Positions 25,960 to 38,895 are shown, counted from the first letter of the stretch. The stretch is 64,000 nucleotides of DNA from Monocercomonoides exilis (GCA_001643675.2 LSRY02000013.1:1428501-1492500), one strand, 5' to 3'. Program-made: numbers and translations. Notes: generated by a model from the sequence alone, not told the origin.

Positions 25960-27430
25960 CAATGATGACTCCATCAGCTACTCCCACTCGTCTTCAAACA
26001 CACAATACAAAACACCAAACACCCCAATCATCCCTTTCTTGTGGCATTCTTGCCTGATCGCATTCGTCGCATCCCACAGAGCTATCGACGGCACACTTTT
26101 TTGCAGAACAACCTCCCCACTCGCAACAAACTCGTCCATCGTCTCCCTCTGCCTGTCTTTATTAAAATGAAACAATAACCAATCCTTTGCCAAACACTTA
26201 TTCCTGTCCCCTCCTCTTCTCTTCTCTTCACTCTCTCTGAATTTGACTCTCACCAATAAACATGATGATCATCGTCCCGTCCGGCTGTATCATCCCTTCC
26301 GCAACTGGCTTCCCCACAATCCGCTCCTGCTCTTCACACAGCTCCACCAGCGCCCCAGTCACCGTCATCGTCACCAGATAGTCCCGCCAGCTCCTATCCA
26401 CACTTTCTCCAGCCAGCCTCAAAAGCATCAAATGAATCGATTCCACATCCAGAATCTGCTCTTCCTTCTTTCTCCAAATCAATCGAGCTGTCCTTTCCTC
26501 CTTGCTTCTCATTCGTCGCCAAGCCTTTCTTCGATATTTCCACCTGTTCCTCATCTTTCCCCACTCCATCTGAAGTTATTCCAAAAGACCCATCTTTTGC
26601 TCCATCTTTTGCTCTTGATATCTCCTGTTGGATTCCATCGACTGACGAAGAACTGCACATTTCAGGTTCCACTGCGTGCTGCTTGTCTGAATCTACATCC
26701 TCCTTCACAAACCTCAGCCGACTCAGCCCAAGCTCCTCCACAACCAGCAGTGTCATCGCTTCTTCCAGCTTTTCCAGTTTCTCTTTTATTATCTCCACAA
26801 ACTCTCTGTGCGCTGCTGGATTCCTGCCTTTCTCCTCATTCCCATCTCCTCCTTCTTTGTTTCACCTTTCTCCTTCCTCTGCCTCTTCGCGCTCCTCCAG
26901 CTCTGCCAGCGCAATCGCTGCTGGCAACAGAACCACATCCTCCATCCTCAGCCCCATCACTGATAGCCCCTTCTCCACAATCTCCCCCACTTCACACACT
27001 GCAACCCCTCGCCCCATTACTTCTTTACCCAGCTTCACCACCACACACCTCGACTGGCGATCACCATATTTGCATTGAAGAGTTTAATTGATCGTAGATC
27101 GACGGGAACACATTCACATCTGCCGCCGCTAAGATCCGCTTGCTCCCCGACTTCGTGCCCACCAACGCTGCAAGCGACTGAAGCGGCAACACTCTCAAAA
27201 CTGAAAGCATCTCCGAAAGTGCCACATTGTACACACGCAACACCCCCATTCAACAACACCCATCGCGCCACAATATATTACTCGAAGATTATGTTGCTCC
27301 CTCAGCAACGATTTCTTTTTCACTGCATTCACCTCAGCTGCTTTAGGCACAACAATCCACAGCCGTTTCTCGATGTTGTACTTTGCTGTTGCCAACGTGA
27401 ATGACTCCGCTGCGTCAGAGGCATCCGAAG
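25960..27430 (-). pseudogene. decayed gene, minus strand, several frameshifts
   Basis: Unrecognised. Protein-like segments in order on -: 'NIEKRLWIVVPKAAEVNAV' near 27.38 kb, 'KSGSKRILAAADVNVFPSI' near 27.15 kb, 'VVLLPAAIALAELEER' near 26.93 kb, 'AMTLLVVEELGLSRLRFV' near 26.75 kb, 'YLVTMTVTGALVELCEEQ' near 26.37 kb and 'KSVPSIALWDATNAIRQE' near 26.08 kb. Adjacent segments lie in different frames and are separated by stops. GC is higher than in the surroundings. The order and spacing suggest one long cytoplasmic protein now inactivated. It may be part of the same gene as the segments at 30.0-30.6 kb, with the Merlin element inserted between. Confidence 0.5.
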
Positions 27431-28590
27431 GGGAAATTGAAGGTGCGGATGAAGATTATGAATTCTCATCCCCTGCCACCTTCTTCTCTTCTCTTCTCCG
27501 CCTCAGCAATAGCTAAGAAGACAAAGAATACCAAAGGCGCTGAGTGCAGAGAAGAATTCTGCGCGTCGATGGCAAAATGAAGCTTTTTTTTGGTAGGCCT
27601 TCGCTTCAGACAACAGCCCCTCAAGTTACACAAACACAATGGCCTTATTTCCATTGCAAAGGTCAATCATTCTCGAAAGCTCGCAGTTTTCAGGCAGTGG
27701 GAAAAAGAAGGAATTGTGTTTCTACAGGTGAGAAGACGAAATGAGAAGATGAAGAAGTAGAAAAAGAAGAAGAGAGAAATAGATAAGGAAGCTCATTGTG
27801 AAGGATTCATCAGTCGAAAGAGAAATCGGACGGTGAATGTTAATTTTGTGAGGATGAGGGATATATCCAAAGTGATTGAAGATGACCAAGAACTTGATGA
27901 AGAGGAAGGAGGTCAGTTGTAAAATGGATTCGGAATGATGAACTGTGTAAAACAGAAAGAAGATCAGGACAAACTTGAAATGAAACAGCTTTTTCTATAT
28001 TTTCCAATCCCCTTGAAGTTTTCATTAAGTTCTGTGTATTTTAAATTCAAAAATTCAACTTTATAAAAAATTATGAAATCAAATAATGTGATTTTTTTTA
28101 TCTAACATTGAAAAAGAACAGAATAATTTTTGCTAATGATATCTTAACGTACTCACTGAGAATATGTTTTTAATCAATATTTTTAATTATGTTGCGAATT
28201 AAATGATAAATAAAAAACAAATAGGTTCGAAAATAAAAGTAAATTTCAAATATTTTTCTACAAATTTTTAATTAAAAACACCCGAAAAATTTTTTTGTTT
28301 TAATAAATAAAAATTTAAAAAATTCATTATTCAAAAGTCTTCAAAGTTAAATCTTGTTTTTCATTTTATTTTTATTAAAATATCTTTCATTTTATCAAAT
28401 TCGGGCAAATGTTACCTTTGGTGGACTTAATTTTTTTTGTTTGAAATGCGTTATTAATTATTATAAAGTGTTAATATGAGACATTCGAGGAAAATCGAAG
28501 TGCGGAAATGTGTTAAAAAAAAAAATCATGGTAATTTTTTTGAATTTATGGGATGTGATCAAAATTTCTTCAATTTGATCGAAACTTCAA
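27431..28590. other. AT-rich DNA left of the Merlin copy
   Basis: 27.43-27.95 kb may contain faint minus-strand coding. From 28.0 kb it is almost pure AT-rich sequence that probably belongs to the Merlin element's 5' flank. A block reading TTACCTTTGGTGGAC at about 28,410 recurs in inverted form near 43,480 (GTCCACCAAAGGTGACA). No terminal repeat could be paired with confidence. Confidence 0.4.
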
Positions 28591-29596
28591 ATGAATCGAA
28601 AAGAAGTTCATAAGCTATTTGAGACATTTCTGAACGAAAATAAAGCTTGGCAATGGATGTTTGGAACCATACTGAAAGGAAAAGTCCCAAGATGCAGGAG
28701 ACACAGAATTCCAATGAATTTAATCAGAGAGAATACAGGAAAAAAATATTGGAGATGCAAGAAATGTAGGGTAAAACGTTCATAATTTCATGGAAGTCAG
28801 TTTAACAAAATGCACATCAAAATTGGAAAAGTGTTGATGATTATTCTCTTTTTTTGGATTGGTATGACCATCAAACATGGAAGTCTATTACTCAATATTC
28901 ACAGGCACTCAGTCGGTTTTTGGTACAGTGCATGCAGATATGCTTGCACACAATACCTTATAAACAAGCCCATTCAACTTGGAGGTGAAGGCAAGACAGT
29001 AGAAATAGATGAATGCTTATTACGTCGAAGAAAATATCGAAGAGGAAGATACAAGAGGCAACAACGGATTTTTTTAAGCAATCGAAAGAAGAGAGGGTCT
29101 GCAAGTTGGAAAAAAAATGCTATAGATCGTCAAAGATCGTTCAAGAAACTCTTTGTTACCAATTATAAAACAGCACATATTGCCTAGAACTACTGTAATG
29201 AGTGATTCTTGGAGTGCATATGCAACATTGGCAAAAGAAGGTTATACTCACAAAATTGTTGTACACGATCGACACTATGCGGATCCTGCAACTGGAGCAT
29301 GCACTAACACTGTTGAAGGGATGTGGCATCATTTCAGAGAGTTTCTACCAGTTTCTGGAATGAGAGATACATTTATTCAAGACTAAATTTCTTCATTCAT
29401 TGTCAAAAACGGCTTCAATTTGACCATTTCTGAATTTGTTGAGTTAGTATACAAAAAATATGAAGAAATTGATGAATACGATGATAATAAAAAAAATAAC
29501 GAGGAACCAAATTTGCCAGATATTGATTACATAATTGAGAACAACTCTGAAAATATCTCTCTTTCAAGTTTTGATGAATTGGGTGATTTTTTTTGA
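28591..29596 (+). pseudogene. Merlin (ISXO2-like DDE) transposase, copy 1, broken
   Basis: A cut-and-paste transposase of the Merlin/IS1016 superfamily. From ATG it reads a zinc-ribbon-like part ('KYWRCKKCRVKRS'), then the first catalytic motif 'VEIDECLLRRRKYRRGR', then 'LLPIIKQHILPRTTVMSDSW' with the second Asp, 'YADPATGACTNTVEGMWHHF' with the third acidic residue region, and an acidic tail ending at TGA 29594. Damage: in-frame TAA after 'VKRS', a one-base shift after 'RYKRQQ', TAA and TAG in the following part, and TAA after 'DTFIQD'. No in-frame TGA occurs before the natural-looking end. Terminal repeats were not identified. Confidence 0.85.
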
Positions 29597-29960
29597 TATC
29601 ATAAAAAATTACGAAGTTTGATCATAAAAATTTTTCATTAAGGGTGGGGTTTATTAGAAAATATTTTTGAAAAATAATGAGAAAATATCCATTAATATAT
29701 TGTCATTATTAATTATTTGTTGATTTTTATTTGTTTCCAAATGTTTTTATTTCAAATATTGAGAAATAAAAATAATTTCTTAAAAAAATATCGAAAATTC
29801 GATAAACCTAATAAAACTGAAGCTTTCTGAATTAATAAACATGATAACAATAATTGAGATAACGATATAAATCAATATCTTAAGAAAAGAACAGTTATAT
29901 AATATTATTGAAAAAAATAGAATAAGATAAGTCGAAATCGATAAAAATAAAATGAAAATG
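29597..29960. other. AT-rich DNA right of the Merlin copy
   Basis: No coding seen. It probably includes the 3' terminal part of the transposon. GGGTGATTTTTTTTGATATC overlaps the transposase end and resembles motifs at 7.77, 42.34 and 48.0 kb. Confidence 0.4.
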
Positions 29961-30640
29961 TTCTATTTTCAGCTTTTCATCATCTTTTTCATCATCCATC
30001 TTTTCCAGAAGTCATTTCTCCAACAAATCCTTCAATTTCTTGATTTTCTTAAATAGTTAAAATTTGTGTTTTGTGTGTTGCATTAATCTTTCTCGATTTT
30101 AAATAGATTGTTTTTTGTCTGAAAATATCATCTCCAATTTCCTTCCCAATACCTTCACCCTGGGCACTTTTCGTTTGAATTCGCTCTCCCAATTCGATGT
30201 TAAGTCTGCACAATGAGATATCCCGCTTTTATTCATTTTCATTCATTTCCATTTCCTGCCATGAAAGAAACACAAAAAACAGTCAACAGGTTAATATTCA
30301 TATACAAAAAAATAAATAAATGCCAGACTGCCCTTCGACTGTTTTTTGCCAAACACACTCATCTCCACAACAATCATCATTCAAAAATTCAATCTCTTCA
30401 TTTCAGCACCAGAATGGTTGAATACAGCATAGGATGCATCTCCACAAAACACATCGTGTATCTCACTGGAGGGCCTTTTCAGCCCGTACGCATTGTGGTG
30501 GATGTCCAGAGGTGTTTTTCTGTTTTTGTCATGATCCTCTCCTTTAATAATATTCTCAACCACCCAAAGAAGTATTTGAGGTTTATCTCATCAACACATG
30601 GCACATGAGGGATATGGGGCAGAGAAGAGATGGAAGAGGA
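29960..30640 (-). pseudogene. gene fragment paralogous to the 0.4-0.7 kb region
   Basis: On the minus strand, 30,380-30,590 encodes 'NRKTPLDIHHNAYGLKRP' and 'EIHDVFCGDASYAVFNHSG'. After an intron-like gap, 30,120-30,210 encodes 'CRLNIELGERIQTKSAQGEG', and near 30,010 lies 'EMTSGKD'. The second part matches + 436-640 as an inverted copy at about 80% nucleotide identity, with differences that often leave the amino acid unchanged. Stops and frame changes indicate decay. The family is unknown. Confidence 0.55.
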
Positions 30641-31670
30641 TTTTTTGTGGCAGGGGGTGGGAGTTGAGTGTTTTTTGGAATGTTAATATTTCAAGAGTGG
30701 TTTTTGATTGATGAAATTTGGAGACAAAGGGGTGGGGAAGAGCAAGTGGAGATTTTGAGAAGAAAATGATGAAAATATGAAGAGAAGTGGCTGAGGATGA
30801 TGAAGGAGGACTTATTGGTGATGGGAGAAATGGAATTTGAAAAGAAAGAAAAGAGGTCAAAAGCGGGAAAGAAGAAGAATATTCTGAAGTGGTTGATTGG
30901 AAGAGGGGTATTTTTTATGAAAGGAAATGATTTTATGGAAGAGACAGGGAAAGATGAAGAAAAGGAGGGGATTGATATTTTCTGAGAAGTTTGTGAGCTG
31001 AGCAGAAGAGGAAAAATGGAAAGGAAAGGAAATCGAGAGAGATTTACATTTTCTATTTTTGAGGGGAAAGGAGAGGAAAATGCGAAAAGAAAGTGAATTG
31101 ACGTTGGAAAAATACAGCAAGATACATATCCACAATCTGTTAGTGACAAATATTGTGATCGAGTTTTTTCGAACAAATCTGAAGTTTATACAGCAAGCGA
31201 TACGTTTTAGCCAATCAACGATATCACATGAAACCTTCTCATCATCTATCTCAAGAAAGGCAATTGACTGATAGCACATTTCTCTGTCACATCATTTTTT
31301 AACATTCTTCTTCACCTTCTTCTAACTCATATTCTTCATCGTTTCCTTCATTTTATCAGTCATCTTCCTCATTTTGCATTGGATCAGGCCATCTACATTC
31401 AAATTTGAGTTAATTGTTCAATGGGCAGCTTGATTGCACTCACCAATCGTTATTTCATTCAGTTTGCTTTCTCTTAACAGCAACATTATCGCTTCAAATG
31501 CCTTCTGTTGGATTACTGGACGTGCATCAGAACTGTTTTCCTCTTTCGCAGAGGCGCATTCCGCTCTGCTTTAGCACTCCGAACAGATTCCGCGCTCCGG
31601 CTATGCTGAACAGTGTGAATGGCAGTGGAAGAGGGAAGGGGCTGCCAGCACATCGCAATAATCCACTCAC
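30640..31670. other. purine-rich spacer without a clear gene
   Basis: GA-rich on + (about 30,610-31,090), giving artefactual poly-Ser/Phe frames on -. From 31,280 to 31,670 it becomes mixed, with possible 5' remains of the next decayed gene. No motif recognised. Confidence 0.4.
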
Positions 31671-34300
31671 TTTATGACGCCACCAAGGAGCAAAGAGCGA
31701 GGAGTGCGCGATCAAATGAAAGAGGCAAAGAGAGCGGAGTACAGTAGCAAGATGAATGCGGTGCAGAATAAAGGGAGACGACGGGAAAAGTCAAAGGCGA
31801 AGATGCAGACGAACGAGAAAGACGAGTTTTGCACATCGCAAATTGTCGCTTTCGACACAAGACAAGAACAGGCAGCAATAGAAAAAAGTGAAAGTGGAAG
31901 GGGAAGAGAAGAAGGAGGTGATTATGAAGATGAACAGCAGCAGACATTTTTTCTCGTTCAACGGCGCACTCTCATCTGCTCGGCTGCACACACTAAACAT
32001 CACAGCTTCCTCAACATTTGCCACTCCTCCTTTTTCACCATTGCTACATGCTCAATTATCTGCACCTTCTATTCTTGTTGGAACTCCTCCAAAGCCACTC
32101 GCTCCTTCATCTCCTGCCACAGACTCCTCTTCACTCACACAGAAGTCCCTTGACATATCTATCCCAAGCACTGCCTCTTTATCGAACATGTCTTTTTCCT
32201 CTCCTTCTTTTTCCTCTCCTTCATCTTCTATTTCTTCCTTCTCGCTTCCACCGCTTGTGAATGTGCCGATCCCTCGTGCGATTCTCGGGAAGAGCAGATT
32301 GGGCAATACAGGCGTGTATGCAAGCAGCATCATGTCAGCAACGAGGGATGTGCTTGAGCGGTTGAAGATGGTGCTGAACTGGATAGCATATGAGGCTATT
32401 AGGGGATTCGTGTGGGTAATGTGGAGGAGAAGGAAAAGGGGAAGGAAGAGAAAGTTGAGAAAGAAGAAAACACTTCAATTAATGTATTTCAAAAAAAGAT
32501 GAAAGCAACAAAAAAGAATAATAAGCCTGTGAAAATACTGATCACACTTTGCTTGACTTTCTGCCTGAATTCAGTAATCAAAGAAGGATTCAGTAGCAAA
32601 TTATGGAAACACCATTCTCTTTCTCAGCATTTTCATCTGCAAACGCATCATCTTTTTTTTCAACTTCTTTGTCTTTAACTTCATCTCCGTTTTCTTTTGC
32701 TTCAACTTCTTCTTTATCTTATTCTTATTCTTGCTTTTATTCTTGTTTATTCATCATTTCATCATTATCTTCTCTCCATCTTCACATGATTCTTTCGCTG
32801 ACATGCAAGAAATCCCTCGGCATCCACATCCACCTCCATAAGTGACTCCAATCCCTCCCGCTCTCTAAACAGCCAATCAAGTGCAAACAAAGCAATACAT
32901 TCAGTGCAAGTGAACTCATTTTTTTATTCTTACTTTATCATCATCAATTTCTTCTCATTAATTCTCCTCCTCCTCCTCCTCTTCTTCTTCCTCTTCCTCT
33001 TCTCCTTCTCCTTCCTCCGTCTCCAAAAGTTCTTCTTCTTCTTCTTTCTCTGCCCCTTCTCTGTCTCCTTCTCTTCATTCTCCTTCTCCTTCTCTCTCTT
33101 CTTCTCAGGGATCTGCCTCTGCATCTGCCTCTGAATCAGAGCTCGAAATGCCCCCCGCCGCAGCCGTTGCGTTGATTTCTGCTCCCTCCCCTCCGATTAA
33201 CGAAGAACTCACGCCTTCTCTGATGACTGCGGCAATTGCTGGCTCCACATTTTAATTGTGTCATCACAGACACACAAATGGAGAGAGCGTTCTGGATCTT
33301 CTGGGAGCTGTGAAAGTGTTCGGACTGCCCCAACTTGCACTAATGTCACAGGAAAAAACGTCGCTTTTGTCTGATACTGCTTCTGCATTGAATGATAATA
33401 ACACTGCAACGCAAGACGCTTCTCATGTTGTTTCATCATCAACATCTTCATCAACATCTTCTTCCTCTTTCCTCTTCCTCTTCTTCTTCTTCAACACCCC
33501 TCACCACACGCATGCCCTCTGCACACCGCTCCACCCCCGCCGACGTCATTAGCCACAGCCATCTCGAGCTCAGCCGTTCTGCCGCCATCGCCACTGCAAA
33601 ATTTGAGAGCCGTCTGGCTGGTCTCCCGCTCGAACACACCAAAAGCAGGAGTGAAGCAGACAACACAAGATTTGTATATGATGCCTTTTACGACTCAGTC
33701 ATCTGCGAACAATCGGTGAGGTTGTACGAGGACGATGCGGTTTCTGATGTGCTCAGCTACTTGTCAAGATTAGACTTCTCCACGCTGTTTATGCCATCTT
33801 ACCTCACCGCCAGCCAGCTTTCTGACTCCACACGCCTCAAATCCGACTTCGATGGGGCACTTCCTCTATTCCTTTCAGACACATAGAGCGCACCTCCATA
33901 TAATCAGAACAACCATTCCTTGGGAGAACCTCAGCTTCCTCCTTTTCTCTCCTTCTCGCCTGCCCTCAGCCTCCGCAAATTGATTCCAGACAGCTCCCCA
34001 ACTGGTTCCCCTTCCTTCTCCACCAGCTCCACACTGCTTGAAACCCACTAACCTGCTGCCGCATCCATCGATGTGTCTGTTTCCGTTCAATCGTTCCTAT
34101 ATTAGGCGCTTCCTCTTCTTGGCCCGCTCGGTCCGCTTGACCCACTCGACCAGGTGCCGATTGTGGCAGCTCTGAACAGAATAGCCAGTGCCAGAGAGAC
34201 AAGTGCGAATGCGAAGAGGAGACTGATGTCTTCAGATGAGAAGTCATATGCACTGCCTTTGGAATTGGAATCGAAAATGGCGATGTAGGATTTGAATAAG
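31670..34300 (+). pseudogene. decayed Ser-rich gene, plus strand
   Basis: Unrecognised. Segments: 31.80-31.96 kb 'KDEFCTSQIVAFDTRQEQ'; 31.94-32.42 kb, Ser/Pro-rich then 'VPIPRAILGKSRLGNTGVY' and 'ERLKMVLNWIAYEAIRG'; 33.13-33.25 kb 'SAPSPPINEELTPSLMT'; 33.26-33.40 kb 'SVLDLLGAVKVFGLPQLAL'; 33.51-33.89 kb 'RFVYDAFYDSVICEQSVRL' and 'LSYLSRLDFSTLFMPSYL'; 34.11-34.28 kb 'VPIVAALNRIASARETS'. Frames change at least four times, with stops between, and poly-Ser runs separate the structured pieces. This is the same style as the 0.4-6.7 kb pseudogene. A 36-bp block near 34.72 kb also resembles one near 7.35 kb, so the two may be paralogues. Confidence 0.55.
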
Positions 34301-35113
34301 TTTGTTTAGAAGAATTTTCGTTCTTCTTCTACTGCTTCTTCAACAACTACTGCTTCTCCTTCATTATCCTCTTCCTCTTCCTCCTCTTCCACTTCCTCCT
34401 CCTCCTCCTCCTCCTTTGCTCACCTCATCGCTCACACAGCGGCCAATGAACTGAGTGTGAAGGCAAATTTGTTTCAAGAGGAGATTAACAAGTGATTGGA
34501 GTCATCGAGGAACACAACGAGAAGAATGACACAGAAAGTGCTGGAGAGGAAGCAAACAACGTTACAGGCATTTTAGAAGGGAGAATTTTGATGAGATTGA
34601 GAAGAGATGGAAAAAAGATGGGAAAGGATGGAGAAGGAAGAGGGAAGGACAAGAGATGAGAAGAATAAAGAAAGAAAAGACGAGTTCGAATCAGTTTTAT
34701 TCATTGATAATTGATATTCTCGTATTTCATTCAACGTTTGATGAAGCAGCTGAATCGAAAAGAAAGGACTGTTATTTTGTTATGATATTTCAGTTGAAAA
34801 AAAAGATTAAGTGAAGAAAACAAATCTCTTTCATAATTTAAAAGTTATTTAATCAATATTTTGAAACAATCTTTTTAACAAACTGTTTCAATAAGTCTTT
34901 CAAAGAATTCTTTATTTATAAGGATAGTTTAGCAAGTTGAGAAACTTGATATTCATCTTTTACATTTTAATTTTTTTATTTTTCACATTTTTTTATCTTG
35001 GTCAATAAATACATTTTTCGCTGAAAACAAAAAAAGGTGTGTTTTTAAATTACTATGCAAACATTTGCGTCACCTTGAAATAGGTGGGCTCTCGTCAGTC
35101 AGTACCCGTCACT

Positions 35114-35114
<1 letters not shown>
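34300..35114. other. tail of decayed gene and AT-rich spacer
   Basis: 34.30-34.66 kb still shows poly-Ser and charged coding-like pieces with many stops. After that AT-rich DNA with nothing recognised. CATTCAACGTTTGATGAAGC at 34.73 kb is nearly repeated at 7.36 kb. Confidence 0.4.

Positions 35115-35175
<61 letters not shown>
35115..35175. repeat. 61-bp poly-T run
   Basis: An uninterrupted run of about 61 T. Read on - it is a long poly(A), followed by CAGTGACGGGTACTGACTGACGAG. It could be the tail of a retroposed sequence or a simple homopolymer. Confidence 0.9.
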
Positions 35176-35176
<1 letters not shown>

Positions 35177-36000
35177 ATAAAAACATTCCATTTTTTTTAA
35201 CTATGCTTTGAAAAGGATAAAACACTTTCCAATAATTCAGAATTTTCTTTACAAAAATTTCCTCACAATTCATCGTCAATAAACCTTTATTAAATATTTA
35301 TTTATTAAATTACCATTTTTCACTTTGACAGAAGTCATATCATTCATGAAAATTTACATCAAGATTTTTCTATTCATTTTTTTAAATGTTTTAGAAGCAT
35401 AATTTTTAGTGTCTCATTTTTATTGTTTTTCATTCTTTAAAGGCTTAAAAACTATGTGATTATTCATGTTCAATATGTTTTTTCTTCGATAGAAATATTT
35501 ATCATGATTTTTGTGATGTGTTTTTGCAATTCTCACATGGACATTTTTATCCTTTCAATTTAACAATTGTTTTTAAAAGCAAAAAAAAATATTTGATATG
35601 TTGTTTGGTGAAAAATATTCTTGAGAGAATCAATTTCCTTGAATATGAATAAAAATTCATTTTATGAAAATGTTGAAAAACAATCAGATTTAAATTGAAA
35701 GTTCACTTCAATTAAAGTCTCTTTAAGAGTTTATTTGTTTTTTCATTTAATTGTTGCTCTGATCCTTTGTGATTGTTTTTTCTTTGTATAAATGAAAAGT
35801 TAAAGAGCATCACAGCGATTTGCATTGACTTTTTTGATTTTCTTCATCCTTTTTTTTATTTTTATTTAACTTTAAATTTATCTTTTTCTGTTTTTTCTTT
35901 CTCTTCTTCTCCATCTTCTCTTCTCTATATTTTTCATCTCCTTTTCCTTTTCCTCTTCATCTTCATCTTCATCTTTTCCTTCTTTTTCTCCTCATCACCA
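35176..36000. other. AT-rich spacer
   Basis: No gene seen. Pyrimidine-rich from 35.88 kb, leading into the low-complexity start of the next decayed gene. Confidence 0.45.
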
Positions 36001-38065
36001 ACAACACCCAGCGCATTGCCACTGCCCTCCGCCCTCTCCACCTCTCCAACTACACAGCTGCTCCTGTTTCTGGTGTGAATAACGTTCCTCCTCCGCCTCC
36101 TCTTCAGCCGCGTGATTTTGTTCCTTTCGCGCCTTCACGGACAGACCATGGATGGAGGAGAGAGGGAAAGGGAAAGGGAAAGGGAAGAAGGTGAAGAAGG
36201 AGAAGAGAGAGTGAAGAAGGAGGAAGAATAGGAAGAAGAAGAAGTGGAGGAGGTGAAGGAGGAGGAGTTGAGTTTAAGAATGGAGGTGTAAATTATAATT
36301 TGTGTTTTAATGAAGAAAGAATAGAAGAAGGATATTGTGATGATGAGGAAGAGGATGAAGAAAATGAAGATGACTTTATTTTGCTTTGTGAAATGGAAAA
36401 CAGAGAGAATGGCAGATTTGGAGAAGAAACAGTCGAAGAAGGAGAAGAGGGAGAAGAAGAAGTTAAAGAGGAAGAGAATTGAAATAGAGGGAGGGAAAAT
36501 AGATGTTGGAAGAAGAAAAAAGAGGAAGGAGAAGGAGGAGAGAATGAGAATAAAAAGGAAAAGAAAATTTTCATTGAAAATACTCTTTCTGAGCTAATTC
36601 ATTTCACCAACAGTTAAAAACCTCCTTCACACCCATCTACACAGCCAGCTTCTATCAGAAACATATCAAATGTTTTCACTTCGCCTTCTTCATCTTCTTC
36701 CTCCTCTCCTCCTCTTCTTCTTTATTCTTCTATCTTCTTCTATCTTATTCTATCTTTTTCTATCTTCTTCTATCTTTTTCTATCTTCTTCTTTATTCTTC
36801 TGTTTTCTTCTATCTTCTTTTATCTTCTTCTTTATTCTTCTATCTTTTTCTATCTTTTTCTATCTTTTTCTATCTTCTTCTATCTTCTTATTTCTTTTTC
36901 TTTATTCTTCTATCTTTTTCTTTATTCTTCTATCTTTTTCTTTATTCTTCTATCTTCTATTATCTTCTTCTTCTTCTTCAACAGAACAGCGTGATGCTTC
37001 GCCTTCACTTTCAATGTCGCCTTCTTCTTTATCCTCTTCCACATCTTCATCTTCATCAACATTCACTTCTTCTTCTTCTTCATCCCATTCACTCACCTCA
37101 GTCAACCCTCCGTCTTCTGCCTCACCTTCTGCCTCACCTTCAGCCTCTTCTCCTTCTCCTTCTTCTCCTATTCCATTGCAAACACCTCAATCACCTCAGT
37201 CATCTCAACCAATTCAATCCATTCAATCCATTCAATCATTAAATTCATAGCAATCATATCAATCATATAAATCACCTCATGACCCTCACTCTTCCATTGC
37301 TAAAGCTGACTCCACAGGCTGTTTGCTGCTGAGAAGCAAAGAGACTGCCACAAAACACTCCTCAAAGGAAACAAATAGAATGCTTCCTTTCTCTCTCAAT
37401 CAGCTCCATTCACCCACATCCTTCGCTTCTTATCAGTCTATGTTCCTGTCTGCCCCTTCAGCTGTGCCTGTGAAGGCAGTCCATGGAAGAACAAAGAGCG
37501 ATGTGATTAATTCTCGTCCTTCTGTTTTTTCTTCTTTTGCTTCTGCTTCTTCTTCACAATCTTCACATCCATCTCAGCATCCCCAGACCCAACAAAGCAC
37601 ATACCAGCCTTCCTCTCTCAAGTCCTCCCTCCGCTTTGATGAGCTGCAGTCTCATTCAACATCCACTTTCCTTCGCTCCATCAACAAGGATTCATCTTCA
37701 TCCTCTTTTTCTTCTTCCTCATCCTCATCATCATCCTCATCCAAAAGACGTTCAATACTCTATGAAAAACCTCTTGTTCTGCAGTCATCGCGTGCCCCGG
37801 CTGCATCGCTTTATCTGCGTCTGCCGTCAGACGAGGTGGAAGTGCTGAAAGGAGTGACATCGCTCCTCCGGTTGATGAAGGCTGCTCTTTTTTCGCATTC
37901 TATGCTTGGCGAAGACAACATCAGTAACCGCAACTGTAATAGAAGAAGCAGAAATGATGGAAGTTATAGAAGTGATGAAATCACAGATAATTTTCTTTTT
38001 GCAGATGAAGATGGAAACCCAGCCAGACTCGATTGTCTTCTGCCTTCTTCTGCTTCCTCATAATC
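36000..38065 (+). pseudogene. decayed Ser-rich gene, plus strand, interrupted by minisatellite
   Basis: Unrecognised. The best segment is 37323-38063: 'NRMLPFSLNQLHSPTSF', 'SAPSAVPVKAVHGRTKS', a poly-Ser run, then 'KRRSILYEKPLVLQSSRAP' and 'SLYLRLPSDEVEVLKGVTSL'. Upstream, 36.99-37.25 kb is Ser/Pro-rich in another frame, and 36.0-36.6 kb is purine-rich with short open frames. No domain is recognised. The segment 'RLPSDEVEVLKGVTSLLRLM' looks helical. Confidence 0.45.
36720..36970. repeat. TCTATCTTTTTC/TCTATCTTCTTC minisatellite
   Basis: About 20 imperfect 12-bp units built from TTCTATCTTTTTC, TTCTATCTTCTTC and TTTATTCTTCTG variants. Translated on + it gives meaningless Phe/Tyr/Leu/Ser repeats. 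Confidence 0.85.
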
Positions 38066-38640
38066 CTCGTCTCCCATCCACATCTCCCATCCAAACAGGA
38101 TCCGCTCCTTTTTCGCCACTACCCATTGACTAACTTCCAGCGCATACGTATTCTTCCCCCACCGCGCCTCGTTCTTGCTGAACCCCAACGGTTTCACTCC
38201 ACCTCCGTGCTCCCCGCGCTCTCTCCACATAAAAAAACCCGCCCCGCTGTATTACGAGCACATACACCTCACTTCTGCTGCTGCTTCACACTTGCTCAGC
38301 TGTTCAGCTTCAGCGACCCTGCTGCCCCAACTTCCGCCGCCAGCGCTCAGCCTTCTCCGCTCTCTGGCGTTCCGATGTTCGACTCATTCACCCCCCACAA
38401 ACTCGCACACCATCCCTGCCACCTCAATCACTGTCTCATCAAACAGACTCGCTTCATTCTACAGCACGACGTAAGTATTCCTAACCAGCAGCTCCAAGCC
38501 CATGCCATGCAAAAGTTATAACTCTTCTTCATCGCATGACTCTGTTTCCTCCTCTGCCTCCAGACTGTTTTACACAACTTAATTATCCTACACATCCAGC
38601 GGCCCGCCTCACACCATAAGCGCATTCTCTGCTCCATCTC
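37964..38640 (-). pseudogene. decayed minus-strand gene fragment
   Basis: It converges on the previous entry. 38,000-38,230 on - encodes 'VKPLGFSKNEARWGKNTY', 'ALEVSQWVVAKKERILFGW' and 'EMWMGDED'. Farther upstream, 38,395-38,465 encodes 'EASLFDETVIEVAGMVCEF', in another frame after stops. Trp-rich and clearly protein-like, but no family is recognised. It is too broken to be functional. Confidence 0.45.
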
Positions 38641-38895
38641 CAAACAAGTTAGATTCTATTCTCCTTAAATCACATATTTTACATTTTTCTTTTAATTTTT
38701 GCTCACTCATAATACAGAGAATAAACTTCTATTTTCTTTCTAAATAAAAATAAATAGAATTCTCGAGCTGTGTTTCGGTTTTTAGAAAAAGTTAAAAAAA
38801 CTGGCAAAAATTGAAAAAAACAAAATTTAATAAATAACAAGAAATGATTAATTCGTATGTGTGTGTACATAAATATTGATAATTTCCACCACACA

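Noticed and set aside
34680-34705. GAGTTCGAATC, like a tRNA T-loop
   Set aside because: No acceptor, D or anticodon stems could be placed around it.
36720-36970. Regularly repeated units resembling an array
   Set aside because: Units are contiguous 12-bp minisatellite repeats with no spacers, so not a CRISPR array.
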